Positions 1 to 8,025 of a stretch of 64,000 nt of DNA are shown piece by piece; the first letter of the stretch is position 1; each line of letters opens with the position of its first letter. The position numbers and the translations under genes are program-made. The stretch covers positions 1 through 64,000 of the forward strand of contig JAETRD010000013.1 in NCBI GenBank assembly GCA_021770345.1, read 5' to 3'. The notes below the pieces were generated by a model. That model did no database searches, was not told where the DNA came from, and saw only the letters and a list, made by a program, of their open reading frames with translations. The stretch comes from Lachnospiraceae bacterium (GTDB lineage: Bacteria; Bacillota; Clostridia; Lachnospirales; Lachnospiraceae).

Positions 1-403
1 CGTCCCTGCAAGGCGCTTGACTGACGCGTACTGGACGTACGCGGAACGAAAGCAACGCGGCAGGGGCAAAAATTGGCTCTTTTCCGACCGTGTGTCCCCT
101 TGTCCACTGAGGGTAGTGAAGTATAATGAACTTATTATCTTTATAATACGCATACAGGAACCTGTTTTTCAATGGTCGCAACTCCCAAATTTCACCTTCC
201 AAATGTTTTGTTACCGGCTCACCAACCCTTGTTCCCAATTCTCCAAGCATATCCATATACGCTATAATTTTGTTGAAATTGATTCGGCACTCTTTACTTG
301 TAGCAGCTTTGGCATTTAATTCTTTTATATAGTCAGCTATTTCGGACTTTCCATTTTTATCTTCATAAAATTCAATTTCGTACGTACTATTCCCTCTTCT
401 CAA
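1..403 (-). pseudogene. HigB/RelE-like (Gp49 family) toxin relic, start codon lost, 3' end replaced
   Basis: The minus-strand frame from 403 to the left edge is open for 134 codons. Residues about 8-96 look like the Gp49/HigB branch of RelE-type mRNA interferases: a YEIEFYED start, a KHLEGEIWELR motif, then a RFLYAYY strand and KFIILH. In this family the antitoxin gene normally follows the toxin. Here similarity stops at about position 113 and unrelated, more GC-rich sequence continues to the edge, so the toxin tail and any antitoxin are missing. A good ribosome site (AGAAGAGGG, 392-400) is spaced for a start at 383-385, but that codon is ACG, not ATG. The only alternative is TTG at 401-403, which lies almost on the predicted transcription start. 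I read it as a decayed, probably untranslated toxin gene. The family call is from motif memory only. Confidence 0.6.
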
Positions 404-407
404 AAGG

Positions 408-433
408 ATTATAACAAATTTGCTATATATAGC
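408..433 (-). promoter_or_regulatory. Promoter -10 and palindromic operator of the toxin relic
   Basis: Reading the minus strand, TATAAT (408-413) lies just upstream of the toxin ribosome site. A perfect 12-bp palindrome, GCTATATATAGC (422-433), sits immediately behind it. A palindrome over the promoter fits the autoregulation usual for toxin-antitoxin loci, but this is inference. No convincing -35 was found. Confidence 0.4.
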
Positions 434-504
434 ATGACTTCAAGGCTCTTATAAAAATGAGTAATATTGGTGTGAAAAGCGCTCTACAGCACTGCACCGG
501 GCCG

Positions 505-930
505 TTACTGCCCGTCTTGCAGCGCCTCCACGATCTCCCTGTATTCCTCCGACAATTCCAGCTCCGGCTTATCGTATATCCGCCGGCCAGGCTCCGAGGT
601 TCCCGCTTCCGTCTCCGCAAGCAGCGCGGGAATTTCCAGCAAAAGCTCCCTGCAGTACGCCGCGCTCTCCGTCATTCCGTCCTGCAGATACAACTGTATG
701 TACAGGTACAGCCAGTCAAAATACTGCTCATACTCCACAGGCGAATATCTGTCCAGCCGTATCGCCTCCCGCTGCCAGCGGATCATATTCTCCGCCTCCC
801 CGCGCGAAAAGGCCGCGGCCGCCTTTGCCAGCCAGGCTTTCGCCACGCTCCGGTTTCCCGCAGATATCCGGTCTGCAATCGCCTCCCGCCTCTTTACATC
901 GCCGCGGGTTAATAACAACTCCTCTATCAT
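505..930 (-). pseudogene. C-terminal fragment of an O-antigen-ligase-like protein
   Basis: This frame encodes 141 residues from ATG at 930. They resemble the soluble C-terminal tail of clostridial O-antigen ligase/polymerase-like membrane proteins: a helical TPR-like region with RLDRYSPVEYEQYFDWLY, then DGMTESAAYCRELLLEIP, then YDKPELELSEEYREIVEALQ. Full proteins of that kind have ten or more membrane segments before this tail. None is present, and the frame is closed by a stop about 20 codons upstream of the ATG. I therefore read it as the remnant of a deleted gene. It could still be translated as a small soluble protein, but the upstream region shows no strong ribosome site. The family assignment is from memory of the tail sequence and is uncertain. 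Confidence 0.45.
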
Positions 931-1024
931 TCTATCCGGATTACCTGAAATTTCAGAAAATCTGATATTTTACTGGATTTTTCGACACTTCTGTGTTATG
1001 CTTTTCTCAATACAAAAGATAAAG

Positions 1025-1048
1025 GGCCTGCCATATATATGGCAGGCC
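1025..1048 (-). terminator. Perfect 24-bp palindrome, possible terminator
   Basis: GGCCTGCCATAT is followed at once by its exact complement. On the minus strand it is followed by CTTTATCTTTTG, a weak T-rich tail. It lies in the otherwise empty 931-1212 stretch, so its gene is unclear; it may be left over from the deleted upstream part of the 505-930 gene. Confidence 0.45.
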
Positions 1049-1057
1049 GGCAAAACG

Positions 1058-1096
1058 GACATCTACTCTCCTTTATGCATGGCAGATGTCTTTTTT
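1058..1096 (+). terminator. Rho-independent terminator, plus strand
   Basis: GACATCT (1058-1064) pairs with AGATGTC (1084-1090), followed by six T residues. No plus-strand gene precedes it, which again suggests a deleted gene. The rest of 931-1212 shows nothing recognisable. Confidence 0.45.
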
Positions 1097-1212
1097 GATG
1101 TGGCAAAAAACTTTTGCTTTGGTGCAGACGATTCTGCATGAACATGATCCTATTGCCTGAAATCCATAGGCCAAACCGCTACCCGTTCCGGCAAAATCGG
1201 CGGCATGTCCGC

Positions 1213-1241
1213 TTGCATTTTTCTCCCGGATAGAGTATAGT
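1213..1241 (+). promoter_or_regulatory. Sigma-A-type promoter for the 80-aa protein gene
   Basis: TTGCAT (1213-1218) and TATAGT (1236-1241) are separated by 17 bp, about 50 bp upstream of the start at 1291. Confidence 0.55.
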
Positions 1242-1290
1242 ATTTTTGTGTATTCGAAAAAATTTCAGTTCAAGATAGAAGGAGATTTTT

Positions 1291-1533
1291 ATGAGTCAGG
1301 CAAAAGTTGACCGCTACAAAGAGCAAAAGGCAAACCGCAAAAAAATCATGGCACAGGAAAAGCGCAAACATATCGCCGCCGTTGTCTGCGGATGGCTTGT
1401 GGCCGCCGCCATCGTCTGCTGGGCCGGTTATTCCGCATACAACATTTACGAGAACAGCAGACCTGTTGAGACCGTCTATGTAAATCTTGACCCGCTCAAC
1501 GACTACATGAGCGCACTTTACGCAGGAGAGTGA
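1291..1533 (+). CDS. Small single-pass membrane protein, unknown function
   Basis: The gene encodes 80 residues behind a clear ribosome site (GAAGGAGA, 8 bp before ATG). Residues 1-30 are strongly basic and charged (KVDRYKEQKANRKK). Residues about 29-48 form one hydrophobic segment (AAVVCGWLVAAAIVCWAGY). A short acidic tail with NLDPLNDYMSALY follows. The positive-inside rule suggests a cytoplasmic N terminus and a small outside tail. It has its own promoter and terminator, so it is monocistronic. I do not recognise a named family and propose no function. Confidence 0.75.
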   Translation: MSQAKVDRYKEQKANRKKIMAQEKRKHIAAVVCGWLVAAAIVCWAGYSAYNIYENSRPVETVYVNLDPLNDYMSALYAGE

Positions 1534-1542
1534 ACCTATCAC

Positions 1543-1572
1543 AAAAAAGTCCCGGATTTCCGGGACTTTTTT
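1543..1572 (+). terminator. Strong bidirectional rho-independent terminator
   Basis: AAAAAAGTCCCGGA is followed by two T residues and then the exact complement ending in six T residues. It ends the 80-aa gene and can also end minus-strand transcription from the FMN-binding-like gene. Confidence 0.85.
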
Positions 1573-1660
1573 ATGCGCAGCCCTCTGCAGCGGAGGTATG
1601 CCGCCAGGACAGCGTATGGGGCGCGCAGCGAGCAGAGGAAGAACGCTTCCCTACCCGATT

Positions 1661-2113
1661 TCACTCATCAACTTCTCCCTCCACAATCTTCGCCTTGGCG
1701 AGGGCATTCTCAATCGCATTCAGAAGTACTACCGACGTATACTGATTTTCGGCCTGGTATGTAATCCCTTCCGTTGACTGGTTCTTTACCACCTGTTCCG
1801 CAATGCTCGAAAGCGCAGGCTCCATCAGCGGATACATCGTTGTCACCGTCTCATCCAGATTTACCATGGATATGGACTGTATCCGGCTTTCGTCGACGAT
1901 CACCTGCACATCCACCGTTTTGCCGCCGAGCATTACCGAAGACGTGTAGACACCGGCCACATAGTTCATCGTCGGAACCGCCTCCTCCTTTCCCCCTCTG
2001 GGCAGAAACATAAAAAGAAGGAGTACCGCCAGAAGAATCCCCAGTCCCACAAATATCAGTGTATAAATGAGTTCCTTCATATGAAGAACCACAATTTTTG
2101 TCTTTGCGCTCAT
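1661..2113 (-). CDS. Membrane-anchored FMN-binding-domain-like protein
   Basis: From ATG at 2113 (ribosome site GGGGAGG) this encodes 150 residues. The frame is open further upstream, but those starts have no ribosome site and run towards the tRNA promoter. One membrane segment lies at about 15-37 (YTLIFVGLGILLAVLLLFMF). The remainder resembles the extracytoplasmic FMN-binding domain (FMN_bind): YVAGVYTSSVMLGGKTVDVQ, then IQSISMVNLDE, then a C-terminal helix NAIENALAKA. The usual SGAT motif, whose Thr is the flavin attachment site in family members, is replaced by ITYQAENQYTS. Covalent flavinylation is therefore doubtful and the domain may have another role. It stands alone, with the 1543-1572 terminator about 90 bp downstream. 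Confidence 0.6.
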   Translation of the reverse strand: MSAKTKIVVLHMKELIYTLIFVGLGILLAVLLLFMFLPRGGKEEAVPTMNYVAGVYTSSVMLGGKTVDVQVIVDESRIQSISMVNLDETVTTMYPLMEPALSSIAEQVVKNQSTEGITYQAENQYTSVVLLNAIENALAKAKIVEGEVDE

Positions 2114-2207
2114 CCCATCCTCCCCGTACTGATTATTATATTCTATGACAACACGCATATAAGATGCCAAAATTTTTCCAATTTTTAAAAAAATATTATA
2201 AAACCGG

Positions 2208-2236
2208 TTGACAAATTCCTTACCTCGTAGTATTAT
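2208..2236 (+). promoter_or_regulatory. Strong promoter for the tRNA-Gly pair
   Basis: TTGACA (2208-2213) and TATTAT (2231-2236) are spaced 17 bp apart and lie 44 bp before the first tRNA. Confidence 0.75.
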
Positions 2237-2279
2237 GCTAAATGTGTCTGGTAGCAATACAGCAGATGCAGCGAAATAT

Positions 2280-2352
2280 GCGCGAGTGGCTCAGTTGGTG
2301 GAGCACGACCTTGCCAAGGTCGGGGCCGCGGGTTCGAGTCCCGTCTCGCGCT
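2280..2352 (+). tRNA. tRNA-Gly (anticodon GCC), copy 1
   Basis: The 73-nt cloverleaf has an acceptor stem GCGCGAG/CTCGCGC, a D stem GCTC/GAGC, an anticodon loop TTGCCAA giving GCC, and a T loop TTCGAGT. The discriminator base is T. CCA is not encoded. It is identical to the copy at 2429-2501. Confidence 0.95.
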
Positions 2353-2360
2353 TCTCTTTT

Positions 2361-2388
2361 AAAAAAAATATCCGAATGGATATCTTTT
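2361..2388 (+). terminator. Weak hairpin between the two tRNAs
   Basis: ATATCC-GAAT-GGATAT is flanked by A-rich and CTTTT sequence. It may partially terminate or serve as a processing site between the two tRNA genes. Confidence 0.35.
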
Positions 2389-2428
2389 ACCAAACTAAAT
2401 ATGGAACGATACCATGTGTATCAGATAT

Positions 2429-2501
2429 GCGCGAGTGGCTCAGTTGGTGGAGCACGACCTTGCCAAGGTCGGGGCCGCGGGTTCGAGTCCCGTCTCGCGC
2501 T
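2429..2501 (+). tRNA. tRNA-Gly (anticodon GCC), copy 2
   Basis: This 73-nt gene is base-for-base identical to copy 1 and has the same discriminator T and no encoded CCA. It has no promoter of its own that I can see, so the pair is probably co-transcribed. The duplication raises the dose of the GGC/GGU-reading tRNA. Confidence 0.95.
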
Positions 2502-2507
2502 CTCTTT

Positions 2508-2547
2508 ATGAAAAAGGAGATATCCGATCGGATATCTCCTTTTTCAT
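2508..2547 (+). terminator. Perfect 40-bp palindrome, terminator of the tRNA unit
   Basis: The 20-bp arm (2508-2527, containing AAAAAGGAGATATCC) is followed directly by its exact complement (2528-2547), which contains TTTTT. It lies 7 bp after the second tRNA. As RNA it folds into a long hairpin ending in a U-rich strand. Confidence 0.75.
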
Positions 2548-2550
2548 AGA

Positions 2551-2645
2551 CGAGTCCTGCCGGACTCGACCGGTTCGAGGTCTTCACTCCGTTCCGGTCC
2601 GCGCAATACCGATGTCCACCGGACATCATGCGCCGTCTCGCGCTT
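2551..2645. other. Hairpin-rich segment ending in a copy of the tRNA-Gly 3' end
   Basis: Two short hairpins are present: CGAGTCC-TGCC-GGACTCG near the left end, and GATGTCC-ACC-GGACATC before 2630. A GGTTCGAG T-loop-like string lies between them. The segment ends in CGTCTCGCGCT, identical to the last 11 bases of the tRNA-Gly genes. It may be a decayed third tRNA or the far attachment site left by an element once integrated in the tRNA. No integrase is visible nearby. Confidence 0.35.
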
Positions 2646-2730
2646 TTCCATTCCGAAATACCCCCGCCTTGATTTCTAAAAGAACATTTCATATAATAAA
2701 ATTGATTTTCACGACGGGGAGATTACGGAG

Positions 2731-3444
2731 ATGTTCAATATCGCGATTTGTGATGACGAGGAGGCTTTCATCCGCATTCTGGAAGAGAAACTCAGGCAAT
2801 ATGCCGCCGAGACAGGTAGAGAATTTTGTTTTTTTGCCTATCACGACGGCAGCGATCTGCTGCAGAAATACAGGTCTGACTATGACCTGATTTTTATGGA
2901 CATAAAAATGGAAAAGCTAAACGGTTTAAGAACCGCGGAAGAAATCCGCAGAACAGACAGCACGGTGGGCCTTATTTTCCTGACCTCTCTAAAGCAGTAT
3001 GTCTGGAAAGGTTATGCGTACGGTGCGGTCAATTATCTTCTGAAACCGGTTGAATACGGCGTCCTGAAAATGGAACTGGACCGCTATTTTGCCCGCTATC
3101 AGGGAAAAGACGAGCCGTATCTGAGCTTTCAGAATAACAGCGGAAAGTATAAGGTACCATACAGAAATCTCTGCTATGTCGAGACAAACCGGCGAAATGT
3201 CACGCTGCACTTTGAGGGACAGGAACAGGTCGTCTACCGGACCATGAAAGAAGTATCCGCCCTGCTTTTAAAGCAGCCGCAGTTCGCCTGCCCGCACCAG
3301 AGTTTTATCGTCAATATGTCCTATGTAAAAGGTGTGGAAGGTCTGGAACTCGTTCTGACTACGGGGGAACGTATTCCTGTCAGTCAGCCGAAGCGTAAGG
3401 ATTTTATGAGGAAACTGACAGACTACTGGGGGGATATGCTGTAA
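2731..3444 (+). CDS. LytTR-family response regulator (AgrA/VirR-like)
   Basis: The 237-residue protein has an N-terminal receiver domain with acidic D8/D9, the phosphoacceptor D57 in DLIFMDIKM and the conserved K105 in YLLKPVEY. A LytTR DNA-binding domain follows from about 130 to 232 (YVETNRRNVTLHF, HQSFIVNMSYV, PVSQPKRKDF). It overlaps the sensor kinase gene by one base (TAATG), which indicates translational coupling. Such regulators bind tandem direct repeats about two helical turns apart; matching repeats lie at 4777-4813 in front of the transporter genes. I infer that it activates the ABC transporter in response to a peptide or antibiotic sensed by its kinase. No agrB, agrD or peptide precursor gene is visible next to it. 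Confidence 0.9.
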   Translation: MFNIAICDDEEAFIRILEEKLRQYAAETGREFCFFAYHDGSDLLQKYRSDYDLIFMDIKMEKLNGLRTAEEIRRTDSTVGLIFLTSLKQYVWKGYAYGAVNYLLKPVEYGVLKMELDRYFARYQGKDEPYLSFQNNSGKYKVPYRNLCYVETNRRNVTLHFEGQEQVVYRTMKEVSALLLKQPQFACPHQSFIVNMSYVKGVEGLELVLTTGERIPVSQPKRKDFMRKLTDYWGDML

Positions 3445-4736
3445 TGGGATTGTATTATTGCCTGGATTTTATCATAACGCTTACCGATGGAATCGGTCTG
3501 GCCGTTTTAGGACGCTGTTTTTTGAAAACACCTCGATTTTCTTTAAAAGTATGTGATTGTATCATTTCAATTTCCAGTTTGCTGATCGCCTGGGGACTTA
3601 CCTGGTTCTCGGAAATGGGAGCATATAAAATGCCGCTTCTTTTCGCGTTTTATGTGTTTCTTTATAAAATATGCTATCGCGATTGTGTATATCAGGCAGT
3701 TACTGCCGTAGAGCTTTTCTATACAGCACTCGTTGTCTTGCCGGAAAATATAGCCACAATTCTTGCAACAGGGTTATACGGCGACACCATAATTATTTTG
3801 GTGGAAGGAAACAGTATCGGGCGCTGGGAAATTTATGTCATGACGCTTTTTTTCCGCATCTTTACAGTCTGGTTTGCCTATATGGCAGTGAAAAATTTTC
3901 AATATAAAATCAAACGGGAAGACAGTCTGGTTCTGACGTTTCTTTTCCTGATTACAATGTCCTTTTACTGGATCTCCACTTTTAATTACCTGAATCTGTC
4001 AAAAAATTCGAACCTGATGATAGAGATTGGCAGCAGCGGATTTTCCGTTGCGTTTTTTATCCTCTTTCTGTATTCCAAAAATGTCTCGTATCTCCGTGAG
4101 CAGGCACGGCAGAAACAGATCACCATTGACCAGATGAACCGGCAGTTCACCTACTACCGGGAAAAACTCAAAGACGAGGAACGCGTGCGTTCCGTCTACC
4201 ACGATATGAAAAATCATCTGCTTGTACTGCAGCGGCAGATCGACTCCAGGGAGACGGAAAAAATGGTGAAAAACCTGCTGTCGCAGATCGAAATGTATGA
4301 AGATTATGTACATACGGGCAGCGATATTCTCGACATCATTCTGAAAGAAAAGGCAGAACTTGCCAGAGAAAAGCAGATTGCCCTGTCTGTGACCGCCGAC
4401 CTCGGCGGTATAGACTTTATACAGCCGCTTGACATCAGCACCATTTTCGGCAACGGGCTTGACAATGCGATTGAAGCGAGCGAAAAGTTATCCACAGACA
4501 GGCGGGTCATCCTTGTGAAGGCAGGAAAGCTGCGGGATTTCTTTTCCGTATTGATCGAAAATAACTGCGCGCAGGAATATGTAAACGCAAAGAACCGCAC
4601 CGCAAAGCAGGATGATTTCCTTCACGGCTTCGGCATCCCCAATATGAAACAGGCGGTCGAAACGTACGGCGGTCAGTTGACGACCAAATGTGAAAACGGA
4701 AGATTTACCCTAAAAATCTTAATCCCGATTCCATAG
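3444..4736 (+). CDS. GHKL-type sensor histidine kinase (AgrC-like)
   Basis: The 430-residue protein has about six membrane segments in the first 210 residues. A cytoplasmic linker follows with the phosphoacceptor in VYHDMKNHLLVLQ (His near 250). A GHKL ATPase domain completes it, with the N-box FGNGLDNAIEAS and a GFGIPNMKQAVETYGG lid region. This is the architecture of peptide-sensing kinases of the AgrC/ComD type. It starts on the last base of the upstream regulator stop codon, so the two are made together. After it come 145 bp holding the putative LytTR sites and a promoter for the ABC genes. The ligand is unknown; a bacitracin- or lantibiotic-type signal would fit the adjacent transporter. 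Confidence 0.88.
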   Translation: MGLYYCLDFIITLTDGIGLAVLGRCFLKTPRFSLKVCDCIISISSLLIAWGLTWFSEMGAYKMPLLFAFYVFLYKICYRDCVYQAVTAVELFYTALVVLPENIATILATGLYGDTIIILVEGNSIGRWEIYVMTLFFRIFTVWFAYMAVKNFQYKIKREDSLVLTFLFLITMSFYWISTFNYLNLSKNSNLMIEIGSSGFSVAFFILFLYSKNVSYLREQARQKQITIDQMNRQFTYYREKLKDEERVRSVYHDMKNHLLVLQRQIDSRETEKMVKNLLSQIEMYEDYVHTGSDILDIILKEKAELAREKQIALSVTADLGGIDFIQPLDISTIFGNGLDNAIEASEKLSTDRRVILVKAGKLRDFFSVLIENNCAQEYVNAKNRTAKQDDFLHGFGIPNMKQAVETYGGQLTTKCENGRFTLKILIPIP

Positions 4737-4776
4737 TCGATGACGGCTTTTAGGAGCCGCTGTATTTTCCTGTCCC

Positions 4777-4848
4777 GATATTAGATTTTGCGGCGTAGAT
4801 ATTAGAAATTGCGCTCCTGCTTGCATCTTTTTTCAGACGGAATATGAT
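4777..4848 (+). promoter_or_regulatory. Tandem LytTR-like binding sites and promoter of the ABC transporter operon
   Basis: GATATTAGATTTTGCG (4777-4792) and GATATTAGAAATTGCG (4798-4813) are direct repeats, 14 of 16 identical, with a 21-bp period. That places them on one face of the helix, as for AgrA-type tandem sites. Directly downstream lie TTGCAT (4821-4826) and TATGAT (4843-4848), spaced 16 bp. The arrangement fits an activator bound just upstream of the -35. Confidence 0.6.
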
Positions 4849-4881
4849 ATGCATATCAAACGGTACCGGGGAGGAATTATT

Positions 4882-5568
4882 ATGAGCATACTGAACGCGT
4901 CTCATCTGAAAAAATACTACGGCAGCGGCGAGAGTCTTGTGAAAGCGTTGGATGACGTGAGTGTGTCCGTGGAAAGCGGACAGTTTGCGGCGATCATCGG
5001 CACGTCGGGCAGCGGTAAATCCACGCTGCTGAATCTGTTAGGCGGATTGGACACCCCGACTTCGGGCAATGTCCAGGTGGAAGACAAAAACCTTGAAACA
5101 CTGACCGGGGAACAGCTCACGGTATTCCGCCGCCGGCGTATCGGCTTTATCTTTCAGAATTACAACCTTATTCCGTATCTCACGGCGTACGAAAATATTG
5201 TATTGCCGGTCCGTCTGGACGGCAGGTCCGAGGATAAAATTTTTCTGGAGGAAATCGTGCATTTCCTGGAGCTTGACGGAAAGCTCTCCAATTATCCGAG
5301 CCATCTTTCGGGCGGACAGCAGCAGCGGGTGGCGATCGCCCGCGCGCTCGTGTCAAAGCCCGCCATTATTCTGGCCGACGAGCCGACCGGGAACCTTGAC
5401 AGCCGCACCGGTGAAAAAGTGATCGACCTCCTGAAACTGACAAGCCGGAAATTCAGCCAGACGATTGTGATGATTACCCACAATCCCGAAATCGCAAAAA
5501 AGGCGGATGTGCGGATACGCATCGAAGACGGAAAAATCCACGCAAAAGGAGGCTGTCGGAATGAGTGA
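4882..5568 (+). CDS. ABC transporter ATP-binding protein (MacB/LolD/SalX type)
   Basis: Starting at ATG 4882 behind GGGGAGGAATT, the protein has 228 residues. Its features are Walker [10 protein letters not shown] (40-48), Q-loop in FQNYNLIP, signature [15 protein letters not shown] (from 142), Walker [13 protein letters not shown] and the switch histidine in ITHNPE. The EPTGNLDS string is typical of the group that pairs with FtsX-fold permeases rather than with importers. The permease gene begins 8 bases before the stop (ATG at 5561), so the two are coupled. Together with the upstream two-component genes this looks like a peptide-antibiotic sensing and resistance module, an inference from context. 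Confidence 0.92.
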   Translation: MSILNASHLKKYYGSGESLVKALDDVSVSVESGQFAAIIGTSGSGKSTLLNLLGGLDTPTSGNVQVEDKNLETLTGEQLTVFRRRRIGFIFQNYNLIPYLTAYENIVLPVRLDGRSEDKIFLEEIVHFLELDGKLSNYPSHLSGGQQQRVAIARALVSKPAIILADEPTGNLDSRTGEKVIDLLKLTSRKFSQTIVMITHNPEIAKKADVRIRIEDGKIHAKGGCRNE

Positions 5569-7966
5569 TAAAAAGATAACAAAAGAAATCATTTCGCTGA
5601 TGTCAAAGCAGAGCCTTAGATTCAGCCGCATGCGCAACGTCTTTGTGATGATCACCATCGTCTTGGCGTCGGCCCTTCTGACGGCAATCCTTATGTTTGC
5701 GGCAGGCCAGAACCGGCGGGTCAAAAACGAGCTTTCCCACAGACAGCAGGCGGTTTACTATAACCTGACCGGGGAGCAGGCAGACATCCTCAGGCAGGAT
5801 GCGCGCATCGCCTTCCAGGTACAGATAAAAACAGGGATTCTTTCCGAGATGGACGGTTTCGATGTGATGCCCTGCTATGCGAGCGAGCTGTCCGATCAAA
5901 TCCGAATCGGCGAGCTGTTGAGCGGGACACTGCCCGAAAAGGAAAACGAGATCGCGGTGCAGGCCGCAATGCTGAAAAAAATGGGCATCACACCCGCGGT
6001 CGGCAGCCGTGTGACCCTGCGCTTTTATGACGGCAACGCCGAAACGTTTGCGGTGTCTGGTATCTTAGACGGCAGCGACGCGGCAAAGCAGTTTCCCGTG
6101 TTCTTCTCCGAACGCTACGCCACATACGGCAGTCAGTTAAAGGATATGCCGTACGAGGTGTATGTCAGGCTGTATGACGCCGAAAGCCTCGGCGCGGAGG
6201 GCTGCAAAGAACGGATTTATCTGATCGGAAGCGACGCGGGCATCGCGCGGAAAGATGTCAGCCCGTCCCGGGCATTTCTCGAATCGCTGTCCCCGGATAC
6301 ACAGTTGGTCATGCTCTACGGCATATTGGGAGCCGTCATTCTGCTCGCCTGCATTCTCGTGATTTACGGTGTATTTTACCTGTCGGTCATCGGCAGAATC
6401 CATCAATTCGGACAGCTTCGCACCATCGGCATGACAAAGAAGCAGATAAAAACATTCGTATCCCGCGAGGGCGGCGTTTTGTATCTTCGCTCCGCGCCTG
6501 TCGGGATTGCGATCGGCGGGATTTCAGGATATTGGATGATTCCGGACGGTTTCCATATCCAAAACACTCTCCTGATTATCATTCTCGTTTCTGCGTCTGT
6601 CTGTCTCGTCACAATGATTTCGATACGAAAGCCCGCGCGGCTTGCGGCGGCTGTCTCCCCGATGGAAGCGCTTCGCTATGTGCCGCAGGACGGGATGAAA
6701 AACGCCGCAAATAAAAAGATGTGCCGCAGCCTGACGCCGATGGGGCTGGGGTTGATGAACTTTTCGAAAAACCGAAAAAAGACGCTGGTCACCTTTGCCT
6801 CTCTTTCGCTTGGCGGTATCCTTTTTATGACGGCGGCAACTTATCTGTCTTCTTTTCAGAAGGAAAATTTTGCCAGACAGGGCTATTTTACAGACGCAGA
6901 GTTTGTGATCGGATATTCGCAGTCCGCGACAGAGCTGAACGAAAACGGGATGAGCGGGATACAGGCGGATGCACCGTTAAACGGCAAACTGATACAGGAA
7001 ATCACTGCCATGGACGGCGTAAAAAAGGTAACGGAAATCAAGGGCTTCGGCATGTCTTTTGACTATCCGAAAAACGATGAATACAACAACGGCGACGCCG
7101 TCTATCCTTTGACCAAAGAAGAGCTGACGGAGATCGACCGCTATCTTGCGGACGGCTCCGCCGACCGCGACAAGCTGATGAGCGGCGGCTATATCCTTGC
7201 TACCAATAGTACAACGGCAGAAATATACGGCTGGGAGTTTGCCGTGGGCGATCGGCTGACACTCCACTACTACGACGGCAGCAAGATGGCAGAAAAGGAA
7301 GTGACGATACTCGGTATTCTGAATGACAAATATGTTCTCGACCACAAAGGACTCGAGGGATTTTTTCTGATGCCCGAACAGGCAGTCTTAACGTGGCTGT
7401 CTTATGACAACCTGAATACCAGTCTGCTCGTGTCGACCGAACCGGAGAAAGAAGCAGCCATCGGAGATGCGCTCGCAGAGCTGGTGGCGGAAAGGCCTGC
7501 GTTGCGCCTTGAAACCCTTGCGGACCAAAGAGTGGCTTATGAGCAGAATGCAAACCGGATGTTCGGCGCAATCGGCGGTCTTGCGGTCTTTATTATGGCA
7601 TTCAGTATCCTGAGTATGATGAATACACTGATCACGAATATCGTCACCCGCAAGCAGGAGCTTGCCGTGCTGGAATCCATCGGAATGGCCAAGGGACAGA
7701 TCCGAAAAATGCTTCTCGGAGAAAGCCTGCTTCTGGTGCTCACCACCGTCGGCGTGACGATGACTGTCGGCACGCTGTGCGGTTATATACTCAGCAACGT
7801 ACTGTATGATAACGGTGCATTTTATATGGCGTTTCAGTTCCCTGCCGCATCCGCGCTTGTTTACACATGCGTGCTGACTGCCGTACCGCTGCTCATCACG
7901 TTCACATTCCTGCACACCTTTTCGAGGGAAGCGCTGGTGGAACGGTTAAGAGGAGCGGAAAGCTGA
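5561..7966 (+). CDS. FtsX-family ABC transporter permease
   Basis: From ATG 5561 (ribosome site AAAGGAGG) the protein has 801 residues. A first membrane segment lies at about 25-50 ([20 protein letters not shown]). A large extracytoplasmic part follows, then a three-segment FtsX domain at about 250-370, another single segment after residue 410, a second large extracytoplasmic domain, and a final three-segment FtsX domain (about 680-795, with [19 protein letters not shown]). The duplicated FtsX layout with big outside domains is typical of transporters acting on peptides or lipids at the outer membrane face. The typical FtsX string [11 protein letters not shown] is present. A terminator-like hairpin follows at 7980. 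Confidence 0.9.
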   Translation: MSDKKITKEIISLMSKQSLRFSRMRNVFVMITIVLASALLTAILMFAAGQNRRVKNELSHRQQAVYYNLTGEQADILRQDARIAFQVQIKTGILSEMDGFDVMPCYASELSDQIRIGELLSGTLPEKENEIAVQAAMLKKMGITPAVGSRVTLRFYDGNAETFAVSGILDGSDAAKQFPVFFSERYATYGSQLKDMPYEVYVRLYDAESLGAEGCKERIYLIGSDAGIARKDVSPSRAFLESLSPDTQLVMLYGILGAVILLACILVIYGVFYLSVIGRIHQFGQLRTIGMTKKQIKTFVSREGGVLYLRSAPVGIAIGGISGYWMIPDGFHIQNTLLIIILVSASVCLVTMISIRKPARLAAAVSPMEALRYVPQDGMKNAANKKMCRSLTPMGLGLMNFSKNRKKTLVTFASLSLGGILFMTAATYLSSFQKENFARQGYFTDAEFVIGYSQSATELNENGMSGIQADAPLNGKLIQEITAMDGVKKVTEIKGFGMSFDYPKNDEYNNGDAVYPLTKEELTEIDRYLADGSADRDKLMSGGYILATNSTTAEIYGWEFAVGDRLTLHYYDGSKMAEKEVTILGILNDKYVLDHKGLEGFFLMPEQAVLTWLSYDNLNTSLLVSTEPEKEAAIGDALAELVAERPALRLETLADQRVAYEQNANRMFGAIGGLAVFIMAFSILSMMNTLITNIVTRKQELAVLESIGMAKGQIRKMLLGESLLLVLTTVGVTMTVGTLCGYILSNVLYDNGAFYMAFQFPAASALVYTCVLTAVPLLITFTFLHTFSREALVERLRGAES

Positions 7967-7979
7967 AGTACTTTACAAT

Positions 7980-8006
7980 CCCTGCGGGAGAACTACTCCC
8001 GCAGGG
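7980..8006. terminator. 11-bp-arm hairpin between convergent genes
   Basis: CCCTGCGGGAG and CTCCCGCAGGG are separated by 5 bases. There is no strong T run, but the position between the convergent permease and the ATPase/nuclease-like pair fits a bidirectional terminator. Confidence 0.6.
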
Positions 8007-8025
8007 ACAGGCCGAATATGTAACT

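Noticed and set aside
17..319. 100-codon plus-strand frame at the left edge
   Set aside because: It is antisense to the toxin relic, whose opposite frame has clear family motifs.
457..1141. Plus-strand frames opposite the O-antigen-ligase-like fragment
   Set aside because: They are antisense to a frame with better composition and recognisable motifs, and they lack ribosome sites.
2208..2692. Several open frames of 90-160 codons over the tRNA-Gly pair
   Set aside because: They read through the tRNA genes on either strand (LVEHDLAKVGAAGSSPVS-like text) and have no ribosome site. The RNA genes explain the sequence.
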